Translations under genes and position numbers: made by a program
Shown here: in pieces, positions 29,234 through 35,264 of the stretch
Numbering within the stretch: the first letter of the stretch is position 1
Layout: the number at the start of each line of letters is the position of its first letter
Source of the DNA: JANQGH01 sp039030175
GTDB taxonomy: Bacteria; Pseudomonadota; Alphaproteobacteria; DSM-16000; Inquilinaceae
DNA length: 35,264 bases
Assembly (NCBI GenBank): GCA_039030175.1
Contig: JBCCER010000022.1
Span: forward strand, 1 to 35,264
Reading direction: 5' to 3'
The notes under the pieces: model-generated
The model's input: the letters and a program-made list of their open reading frames with translations, nothing else
What the model was told of the DNA's origin: nothing
Databases searched by the model: none

Positions 29234-30681
29234 CAACAAACATCAAACCGACCGTTGCCCTAATCAAGGCATCATTGCCGACTTATTTCCCAGACGAATT
29301 TGGTGTATTCGATAACGCTGAAGCCGAGTTGGGCCGCCTGGAAGACTCGTTGGGATTCAGTTTGCATGTCGAATCCGAGATTCCAATGGATGGGCGGCAG
29401 ACCATTGCCTGCCTAGATCGCTGCAGGGCCGCTGGCGCGGACTTTGTGCTGTTGCTGCATGGCGGATTCACAATGGGCGATGTGGCGAGGGCGGTGGCGG
29501 CGTCGGGCATGCGGGCAGGGTTTTGGGCAACGCCCGAGCCCGTGCGCGAGGGCGACGTCAAGCTCAACAATTACGTTTCGCTAAACATGAGCCTGTCGAT
29601 CGCGCGGCGCGTTCGCGATCTCGGAGAGGCGCCGGTGCAATGGTATTTCGGTGCGCCGGGCTCCAGCCTCTTTTTCGATCGGTTTTCGGCGACCGTATCT
29701 GCGCTTCAGGCGATAAAGATGCTTGAGGGCGCAAGAATAGGTGTCGTCGGCGGATTGGCACAGACCTTCTACAACATGGAGGTTTCGACCAACGCGTTGC
29801 ATGAGCGTCTGGGGGTCGATGTCGTCTACCATGACATGGACGAGTTCACGTCCCGCCTAGATGGTCTTGATGACAACCGGGTCTCTGCGGAGTGCAGTGC
29901 AATGCTGCAGGCTGCGCGCGCCGATGGCGTCACCGACGACCATATGATGATGTCGGCCTGCATGGCTCTCGCGCTTCATGACATGGCGACGGACGGTGAC
30001 TACAAGGCCCTTGCCGTCAGCGATTGGCCGCGTTTGCAGGAGTATCCAGGCCTGCATCCTGGTGCCGCGTTTACCTGGGCCGAAGAGAAGTATGATCTGC
30101 CCATTGCCAGCGAAGGCGATGTCCTAGGATCGGTTTCGCAGCTTGTCGGGCTGTCGCTGGCCGGCCGGCCCGGATATCTGCTCGACACAACAGATCCAGA
30201 TACCGAAGACGGTTCGCTGCTGATGTGGCACGGCGGGGGCGGGCCGCTCTATCTGGCTGACGAGAATGGCGCTCGATGGATTAATCATCCGATGCTGGGT
30301 CGCAGCGATCCGGAGGGGGCCAGATTCGGCGCGATATCGGACCTGGTGTTCCGCGATGGGCCGATCACGGCTTTCCGTGTCGGCGAAAACGCCGGTGCCC
30401 TGTTCACGATGCAGGCGCGCGTCGAGGAGCGCACGCCTACCGGCTTTACCGGGTGCCGCGGCTGGGTCCGTGATTTCGATATTGCCGGCGAGCCCGCCTC
30501 CATTCTCGATGTCGTTCAGACGACGATGACGCATGGGTTGGAACATCATTTCATCTTGGTGCCTGGCCATCATTCGGCAGCGCTCATCGAGTTCGCCTCC
30601 TGGACCGGTCAGCGCTTGTTGAAGCGCGTGCCCTATACCCCCTACCTCGCTGCCGAGCCCTTCGAACAGAACGAGCACTGA
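29230..30681 (+). CDS. Fucose/arabinose-isomerase-like protein of unknown substrate
   Basis: 483 residues from the ATG at 29230, which gives the ATGA overlap typical of this operon; an ATG at 29218 would add four residues. The N-terminal Rossmann-like half ('PTVALIKASLPTYFPDEFGVFDNAEAELGRLE', 'AAGADFVLLLHGGFTMGDVARAVAASGMRAGFWATPEP') and the C-terminal half match the plan of the L-fucose/L-arabinose isomerase superfamily. The metal-site region is visible: 'YKALAVSDWPRLQEYPGLHPGAAFTWAEEKYDLPIASEGDVLGSVSQLVGLSLAGRPGYLLDTTDPDTEDGSLLMWHGGGG', with Glu of SEGD, Asp of DTTDPD and His of WHGG as likely metal ligands, as in fucose isomerases. A late His cluster 'GLEHHFILVPGHHSAAL' is also retained. 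It is shorter than FucI (about 590). I infer aldose-ketose isomerisation but cannot name the sugar. Confidence 0.8.
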   Translation: MTTNIKPTVALIKASLPTYFPDEFGVFDNAEAELGRLEDSLGFSLHVESEIPMDGRQTIACLDRCRAAGADFVLLLHGGFTMGDVARAVAASGMRAGFWATPEPVREGDVKLNNYVSLNMSLSIARRVRDLGEAPVQWYFGAPGSSLFFDRFSATVSALQAIKMLEGARIGVVGGLAQTFYNMEVSTNALHERLGVDVVYHDMDEFTSRLDGLDDNRVSAECSAMLQAARADGVTDDHMMMSACMALALHDMATDGDYKALAVSDWPRLQEYPGLHPGAAFTWAEEKYDLPIASEGDVLGSVSQLVGLSLAGRPGYLLDTTDPDTEDGSLLMWHGGGGPLYLADENGARWINHPMLGRSDPEGARFGAISDLVFRDGPITAFRVGENAGALFTMQARVEERTPTGFTGCRGWVRDFDIAGEPASILDVVQTTMTHGLEHHFILVPGHHSAALIEFASWTGQRLLKRVPYTPYLAAEPFEQNEH

Positions 30682-30682
30682 T

Positions 30683-31522
30683 ATGGTCAAGATTGGCGTT
30701 CACCTAGCGCTTTGGACCCGCGACTGGTCCGACGACATCTTGCCCTATGCCGAGCGGGCGAAGGCAATCGGCTATGACGGCGTTGAGATTTCGCTGTTGG
30801 GCAATGTCGCTGAGGCGCCGGAGGCCACCGGCGAGGCCATTCGCGCCATGGGGCTGCAGGCCACATGTACCACTGGCCTTGGCCCTCCAACCGATCTTGC
30901 TAGCGACGACCCTGCGATACGAGCGGCTGGGGTCGATGCTTTGCGATCAGCGATCGACGTGACAGCGCGACTGGGCAGCAGGCAGCTGTGCGGTGTGATC
31001 TATGGTGCTTGGGGTGTCGTGGCGCCAGGCAAACGAACGGATCGCGTGGCCTGGGCGCGCGACGGTCTTGCGGCAGTGGCAGGTGACGCGGAGGCGGTGA
31101 ACGTCAAGCTCGGTGTCGAAGCCATCAACCGTTACGAGACCGATCTGGTCAACACGGCAGGGCAGGCAACCGAACTTTGCAAGGAAATCGGCTCCAGCCA
31201 TGTCGGCGTCTTGCTGGACACCTACCACATGAACATTGAGGAGGTCATTCCAGCCGATGCCATCAAGCAAACCGGTCAATGGCTGTGCCACTTCCACGCA
31301 ACCGACAATGATCGGGGCGCCCCGGGCGGCGGTTTGATCGACTTCGCGGCCCAGGCCAAGGCACTTGATGAGATCGGCTATGAAGGCTGGATCACCACGG
31401 AAATGTTCATCTTGCCCGACGTCAATGTCAGCGGGGACTTGAGTACGTGGCGCGCCATCGAACCCGGTCCGGATGAGGCCGCCAAGGCTGCGTTGACCCA
31501 TCTGCGCTCGGTGTTCGGATGA
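30683..31522 (+). CDS. Ketose 3-epimerase (D-tagatose/D-psicose 3-epimerase family)
   Basis: 279 residues, one base after the preceding stop. It is a xylose-isomerase-like TIM barrel. Metal and catalytic residues align one-for-one with Pseudomonas cichorii D-tagatose 3-epimerase at a constant offset of -6: Glu146 ('LGVEAINRYETDLVNT'), Asp179 ('LLDTYHMNIEE'), His205 ('LCHFHATDNDRGAPGG') and Glu240 ('ITTEMF'). The blocks 'ATCTTGLGPPTDLASDDPAIRAAGVDALRSAID' and 'GVIYGAWG' are also family-specific. Such enzymes invert C3 of free ketoses with Mn2+. In this operon it would act between the isomerase-like protein and the DhaKL kinase, which implies a free, not phosphorylated, ketose. Close relatives include oxo-sugar-acid decarboxylases and inosose isomerases, so the exact reaction needs an assay. 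Confidence 0.88.
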   Translation: MVKIGVHLALWTRDWSDDILPYAERAKAIGYDGVEISLLGNVAEAPEATGEAIRAMGLQATCTTGLGPPTDLASDDPAIRAAGVDALRSAIDVTARLGSRQLCGVIYGAWGVVAPGKRTDRVAWARDGLAAVAGDAEAVNVKLGVEAINRYETDLVNTAGQATELCKEIGSSHVGVLLDTYHMNIEEVIPADAIKQTGQWLCHFHATDNDRGAPGGGLIDFAAQAKALDEIGYEGWITTEMFILPDVNVSGDLSTWRAIEPGPDEAAKAALTHLRSVFG

Positions 31523-32178
31523 CCACGTCGTTGAGCCGCGAACAAGCGGTGGAGCTCATTAATCGGCTGGATCAACGCTTTGCCAGTTCAGCAGATGAGT
31601 TGAATGCGCTAGACGCTGCCGTCGGCGACGGCGATCACGGAACCACGATCCATCGCGGCATGACTGCTGCTGCCCAAGCCGTAAACACGGCGAACGCTGA
31701 AACCGCAGGCGAGGTCTTTGCGGTTGCCGGTGATGCATTTCAACGATCTTCGGGTGGCGCGGGCGGTCTGCTCTTCGCCCAGATATTCAAGAGCATCGGG
31801 CTGGCGACCGGGGTATCAGATATTTCGATTTCAGCAGTAGGCGAAGGCCTAGCCAAGGCGGTGGAACAAATTTCGCGCTTCGGCCGATCTAATCCTGGCG
31901 ACAAGACCATGCTTGACGCTTTGGCGCCAGCCGCAGAGGCGTTTGACGGCGATCAAACAGAAGCCGCATTGTTGAGCGCAGTGCGCGCGGCTGAGGATGG
32001 GTCAGCAGCCACTAAAGAGATGGCGGCCACCCAGGGCCGGGCACGCTATGTCGCTGACGGTGGACGCGGGCATGTTGACCCGGGTGCAAGGTCGGTCGCG
32101 ATAATCCTTAAGACACTGGCTGATGTCTGGACGAGCTCCGAGACGGGCGATGGTTCGCAAGCAAAGGCTGACCTATGA
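31519..32178 (+). CDS. dhaL: Dihydroxyacetone-kinase-type subunit DhaL
   Basis: 219 residues, 4 bp overlap with the epimerase. DhaL nucleotide-binding subunit: 'LNALDAAVGDGDHGTTIHRG' places Asp32, Asp37 and Asp39 exactly two positions after the Mg-binding Asp30/35/37 of E. coli DhaL. 'SSGGAGGLLFAQIFKSIG', 'RFGRSNPGDKTMLDALAPAAEAF' and 'ATQGRARYVADGGRGHVDPGARSVAIILK' are the expected later blocks. In PTS-type systems DhaL keeps ADP and is recharged by the phosphoprotein DhaM. ATP-type kinases fuse DhaK and DhaL. Here the two are separate and no DhaM follows. It presumably phosphorylates the ketose bound to the adjacent DhaK. Confidence 0.93.
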   Translation: MTTSLSREQAVELINRLDQRFASSADELNALDAAVGDGDHGTTIHRGMTAAAQAVNTANAETAGEVFAVAGDAFQRSSGGAGGLLFAQIFKSIGLATGVSDISISAVGEGLAKAVEQISRFGRSNPGDKTMLDALAPAAEAFDGDQTEAALLSAVRAAEDGSAATKEMAATQGRARYVADGGRGHVDPGARSVAIILKTLADVWTSSETGDGSQAKADL

Positions 32179-33176
32179 AAAAGATGTTGAATAACGTCGA
32201 CAACGCGGTCGACGAAATGATTGACGGCTTCATCCGGTCTCGCCCGAATCATGTCAAACGCTGGGCGGGCAATCCGAGGGTCGTGGTTCGACATACCCCC
32301 AAGGCTCCGGGAAAAGTCGGGTTGGTGATTGGTAACGGCTCCGGTCACGAGCCGATTGCCGTCGGCTGGGTGGGCGAGGGCATGTTGGATGCCAATGCTG
32401 TCGGCGACATATTTGCGGCCCCGCCGCCGGAGCTGGTCTGCGACGCAATTCGCGCGGCCGACGGTGGTGCCGGTGTTCTATTGCTGATCTCCAACCATGC
32501 AGGCGACGTCATGAATGGCGAGGCTGGTGCCGATTTAGCGCGCGAAGCTGGCTCGGAGGTTGAGACCCTATGGATGTATGACGACATTTCGACCGGTCCT
32601 CGCGACCAACTCGACAGGCGGCGCGGCGGGCCCGGCACGACCTTCATCTATAAGATCGTCGGTGCACGCGCAGAGCAGGGAGCTGGCCTGCAGGAGTTGA
32701 AGGCGCTTGGGGAGTCCGTTCGCGATGTTACTTGCACACTGGCGGCATCGCTGACACCTGGCGTTTCCCCCCTGACCGGACTGCCGATGTTCACCCTGCC
32801 GGAGAATGAGGTGTTTGTCGGCATGGGCGTGCACGGCGAACCGGGCATGGCGAGTCTTCCTGCTGGCTCGGCAGACGAGATCGTCGATTTCATGGCTGGC
32901 AAGATTTTGGATGACTTGCCGTTCCGACAGGGCGACCAGGTGCTTGCGATGGTCAACGGTATGGGCGGCACCACCTTAATGGAGCTATTTATCGTCTTCC
33001 GAAAGTTCGCCCAATGTTTGGACGAACGGGGGGTTCAACTCGCTGCTGACCCCTTGGTCGGTACCTATGTTACCACGCAGGAGATGGGCGGTTTTTCTCT
33101 ATCCCTTTGCAAGGCCGATCAAACCATGGTGTCGCTCTGGAACCAGCCTCAAAACGCGCCGTTCTTCCAACTGTAG
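32175..33176 (+). CDS. dhaK: Dihydroxyacetone-kinase-type substrate-binding subunit DhaK
   Basis: 333 residues, overlapping dhaL by four bases. All catalytic residues of DhaK are kept with an offset of +2 relative to E. coli: His58 ('NGSGHEPIAVGWVGEGMLDA'), Asp111 ('LISNHAGDVMNG') and His220 ('VFVGMGVHGEPGMAS'), the last forming the covalent hemiaminal with the ketone. 'VETLWMYDDISTGPRDQLDRRRGGPGTTFIYKIVGA' and 'VLAMVNGMGGTTLMELFIVFRKFAQCLDERGVQL' are the usual later blocks. The substrate is a short ketose such as dihydroxyacetone or erythrulose. The gene order dhaL-dhaK is the reverse of the E. coli operon. It is the last gene of the operon; the next gene is on the opposite strand. Confidence 0.95.
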   Translation: MKKMLNNVDNAVDEMIDGFIRSRPNHVKRWAGNPRVVVRHTPKAPGKVGLVIGNGSGHEPIAVGWVGEGMLDANAVGDIFAAPPPELVCDAIRAADGGAGVLLLISNHAGDVMNGEAGADLAREAGSEVETLWMYDDISTGPRDQLDRRRGGPGTTFIYKIVGARAEQGAGLQELKALGESVRDVTCTLAASLTPGVSPLTGLPMFTLPENEVFVGMGVHGEPGMASLPAGSADEIVDFMAGKILDDLPFRQGDQVLAMVNGMGGTTLMELFIVFRKFAQCLDERGVQLAADPLVGTYVTTQEMGGFSLSLCKADQTMVSLWNQPQNAPFFQL

Positions 33177-33200
33177 ACGCCGGCAACAAAAAGCCGGGTG

Positions 33201-33659
33201 TCACATCACAATGATGGCGATCAGAAAGATCAAATAAAGCGCGACGAAGATAAGAGGAACGATCGCCTCTTGCCTTGCGATCGATTTGTACTCGCTGTAG
33301 GCCGGCCCCTTCTTGATCATCTGCCATTCGTCCGTATAGGGCGCTGCCGGCAGTCGCGTTTCGATCTCGGTGATTACGTCAAACCTGGCCTTGGTCAAGA
33401 TCCGGTATGAACGGGTGAGCAGCCACCAAACGGCACATACGACAATTCCGGCAACGGGCAGAATTGCCAGCCACAGCTTGCCGCCAGGCTCCAACTCCAG
33501 CATCAGTCCTGTGAGGCTCGATAGGCCGGCATTGACCGTCAAGAAGTAGCGGCTATTGGCGCCACGCCTGTTAACCAGGCTCTCCGTTTGGCCGGCATAG
33601 TAGAGGTAGAGCCGCAGCAGCTTCGACCCATCATCGTCTGGGATTTTTTCGACGCTCAT
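33201..33659 (-). CDS. Small three-helix membrane protein coupled to the WD40 gene
   Basis: 152 residues, start overlapping the WD40 stop by four bases (ATGA). Hydrophobic segments at about 37-55, 62-82 and 131-152, with a cytosolic charged loop between the second and third. The N-terminus 'GSKLLRLYLYYAGQTESLVNRRGANSRYFLTVNAGL' has the pattern LY...Y..Q.ES...RR..N..FL..NA.L (Arg31-Arg32, Asn35) that I associate with small bacterial membrane proteins of the SLATT/S-4TM-like sort found in conflict systems. The loop 'SYRILTKARFDVITEIETRLPAAPYTDEWQMIKKG' is also characteristic of that group. That family link is from memory and tentative. Its coupling to a WD40 protein suggests a sensor-plus-membrane-effector pair. 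A housekeeping membrane role remains possible. Confidence 0.72.
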   Translation of the reverse strand: MSVEKIPDDDGSKLLRLYLYYAGQTESLVNRRGANSRYFLTVNAGLSSLTGLMLELEPGGKLWLAILPVAGIVVCAVWWLLTRSYRILTKARFDVITEIETRLPAAPYTDEWQMIKKGPAYSEYKSIARQEAIVPLIFVALYLIFLIAIIVM

Positions 33660-35264
33660 TCAGTCGTCACCTCGTCGGATTCCGGCACCGCCGCCTGCTC
33701 GATGGGCGCGTTATCGTCGTTGTCGCAATAGTCGACACGTAAATTGTATTCGCATTCCTCTTCCAGCGAGAGCGGCTCCAACAGGTCGACGATCATGTCG
33801 GCATGTTCCCAAAGCTCTTGCATGGTCCTGAAATGGCGCCAAACGCGGGCCGTATGATCGCGCGACGCGGTCACGATCCATGCGCCGTCCTGCGCGAACG
33901 CCGCAGACAATACCGGTGTCCGGTGGCCTCGCAAGATTGCAATCGACGATCCAGAATCTGCATCCCATAGCCGGACTGTTTCATCCGATGAGGCAGTCAC
34001 TATTCGATTGCCATCCGGCGAAAACGTAGCGGTATGTACGGTCCGATCGTGCCCAGACAACCGCAGGAGTTCAACGCCTGTCTCGCTGCTCCAAATCCGA
34101 CTGGTACCATCTACCGATGCCGTAACGACCAGGATTCCGTCTGGCGAGAACGAGCCGGCGGAAACAGTCGCACTATGGCCGTCAAGCAGTGCGACCTCGG
34201 CGCCGGTCTCAGTGTCCCAGAGTCGCGCCGTGTGGTCCTGAGAAGTGGTCAGAAGCCTGGTTCCGTCCGGCGAGAAAAATACGCCGGTCAGGTTGGCTTC
34301 ATGTCCTTCAAGCGCGTGCAGCTCGTCGCTCGTTTCGGCATCCCACAAACGCGCCGTATGATCTCGCGAAATCGTCGCGATTTGGCGTCCATCGGGCGAG
34401 AAAACCACATCTGTCACGGTATCTTCATGTCCCTGAAGGCTCGCGGACTGCTCGCCAGAGGCCAGATTCCAAAGCCGAACGTCGTTGCCTAACGTGGTTT
34501 CTGCGGACACCGCGGTAGTGGCTAGCAGGCTCCCGTCCGGGGCAAAAGCTGCGGAAGTGACGTTCTCGTCTTCGCTTGTCTCCAGAAGGGTTATCTGATC
34601 ACCGGTTTCAGCGTTCCAAATGCGCACCGAGTCGTCTTGGGCGCCCGTTGCGACCAGTTCCCCATCCTGTGAGAAGACCGCCGTTGTCATCGGGGCGGTA
34701 TGGCCAGCGAGTTCGGCCAGCACAACGCCGTCGACAAGGTCCGAAACCAGGGCGATGTTGTATTCACCCGCGGTGACGATCCTATCGCCGACCGGCGATA
34801 AGGCGATCGTCGGGCCGACTTCGATGAGATCGCCGAACTCAATTATCTCCGCCCCATCCCCAGCGTCCCACAGGCGGGCCGTATCGTCGAACCCGGCGGT
34901 TACCACGGACTGACCATCTGGCGAGAAATCGGCATCGGCGACATTGTCGTCATGGCCGCTAAGCACCGCAAGCTCGACCCCCGTTACCGTATCCCAAATG
35001 CGTGCGGTGTCGTCCCACGACGTGGTTACGATGCGGCTTTCGTCCGCTGAGAATGCCGCGTTGGAAACCGTGTCGGAATGGCCCCGCAGGACTGACCGTG
35101 CTTGCCCAGTTTCCGCATCCCAGAGTCGCGCGGTGTCGTCTGAAGACAAAGTTGCAACCATGGAACTCTCCGGAGAGAAAACCGCGTTGATAATCTCACC
35201 CTCGTGGCCGAGCAGGACAGCAATCCGCGCGCCTGTATCGGCGTCCCAAAGCCGGGCCGTGTTG
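33656..35264 (-). CDS. Multi-blade WD40-repeat protein, C-terminal part (5' end outside window)
   Basis: The frame is open through the right window edge: upstream of the first in-frame Met (35161) translation continues as another repeat ('TARLWDADTGARIAVLLGHE'), so the start lies outside. At least 11 WD40 repeats plus a partial one are visible, each of the form GH..xV..AxFSPDG..(I/V)(V/A)T.S.D.TARLWD..TG.E...L. The repeat at about 34720-34840 is degenerate, lacking GH and WD. The C-terminal tail after the last repeat ('HFRTMQELWEHADMIVDLLEPLSLEEECEYNLRV') resembles the short helical end ('T.QALIDHA..VVPR.LT..Q..') of bacterial STAND NTPase-WD40 or TIR/caspase-WD40 proteins, followed by an acidic tail. 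The N-terminal domain that would decide function is not here. Two propellers would need about 14 blades, so considerable sequence probably lies upstream. Confidence 0.93.
   Translation of the reverse strand, partial: NTARLWDADTGARIAVLLGHEGEIINAVFSPESSMVATLSSDDTARLWDAETGQARSVLRGHSDTVSNAAFSADESRIVTTSWDDTARIWDTVTGVELAVLSGHDDNVADADFSPDGQSVVTAGFDDTARLWDAGDGAEIIEFGDLIEVGPTIALSPVGDRIVTAGEYNIALVSDLVDGVVLAELAGHTAPMTTAVFSQDGELVATGAQDDSVRIWNAETGDQITLLETSEDENVTSAAFAPDGSLLATTAVSAETTLGNDVRLWNLASGEQSASLQGHEDTVTDVVFSPDGRQIATISRDHTARLWDAETSDELHALEGHEANLTGVFFSPDGTRLLTTSQDHTARLWDTETGAEVALLDGHSATVSAGSFSPDGILVVTASVDGTSRIWSSETGVELLRLSGHDRTVHTATFSPDGNRIVTASSDETVRLWDADSGSSIAILRGHRTPVLSAAFAQDGAWIVTASRDHTARVWRHFRTMQELWEHADMIVDLLEPLSLEEECEYNLRVDYCDNDDNAPIEQAAVPESDEVTTE

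Noticed and set aside
33177..33200. Possible bidirectional terminator between dhaK and the membrane-protein gene (CCGGC ... GCCGG with an A-run in the loop)
   Set aside because: The stem is only five pairs with an 8-base loop, and the A/T run is in the loop rather than after the stem, so it does not meet the form of an intrinsic terminator.
33656..35264. DNA-level repeats, considered as a CRISPR or tandem-repeat array
   Set aside because: The periodicity is about 126 bp, the repeats are diverged, and they translate into WD40 blades; there are no identical short repeats with unique spacers.

Overview
The window looks like chromosomal DNA from a free-living, nutritionally versatile Alphaproteobacterium. 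The grounds are high GC (about 60% by eye), many solute-binding-protein transporters (TRAP and tripartite tricarboxylate types), a Rhizobium-type malonate (matAB) module, and densely packed 1-4 nt overlapping operons. No rRNA, tRNA, insertion sequence, CRISPR array or phage gene was seen. The lineage is an inference; nothing here fixes it below class.

Layout. (1) 2-2266: the end of a Gfo/Idh/MocA dehydrogenase, a DctP-like solute-binding protein that lacks a signal peptide, and a converging LysR regulator. (2) 2491-9459, plus strand: tctB-tctA, a tandem dimeric-barrel protein of unknown function, an AhpD-like protein, a second Gfo/Idh/MocA dehydrogenase, a TctC/Bug binding protein, a cupin and a 3-hydroxyisobutyrate-dehydrogenase-type enzyme. 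This looks like a transport-plus-catabolism cluster under the divergent LysR. (3) 9463-11427, minus strand: an Ldh2/malate-lactate-type dehydrogenase followed by another HIBADH-type enzyme, divergent across a well-defined promoter/operator from (4) 11576-13411, plus strand: a VOC protein, a Nu-like glutathione transferase, and an SDR-fold protein carrying the halohydrin dehalogenase motifs. (5) 13446-14141, minus strand: a RutE-like malonic semialdehyde reductase; 14291-14677, plus strand: a YciI-domain protein. (6) 14689-19482, minus strand: a five-gene operon (FAA-family hydrolase, DctP, DctQ, DctM, intradiol ring-cleavage dioxygenase), divergent from (7) 19663-23343: matA, matB and a GntR/FCD regulator. 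(8) 23378-25192: recQ. (9) 25206-26257, minus strand: an alkaline-ceramidase-family membrane protein plus a cupin. (10) 26459-33176: a seven-gene operon with a two-subunit thiamine-diphosphate E1 enzyme, a HutC-type regulator, a fucose-isomerase-like protein, a ketose 3-epimerase, DhaL and DhaK. (11) 33201-35264 (runs off the window), minus strand: a multi-blade WD40 protein overlapping a small three-helix membrane protein.

How they may work together. Most of the window imports and degrades small acids, sugars and possibly aromatic or halogenated compounds. The strongest candidates for undescribed biology are the seven-gene isomerase/3-epimerase/DhaKL/E1 operon, which reads like a route for an unusual ketose; the probable halohydrin dehalogenase beside a glutathione transferase and a malonic semialdehyde reductase; and the WD40 plus membrane-protein pair, whose architecture recalls bacterial STAND/WD40 conflict proteins. 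Pathway assignments are inference from family membership and gene order.
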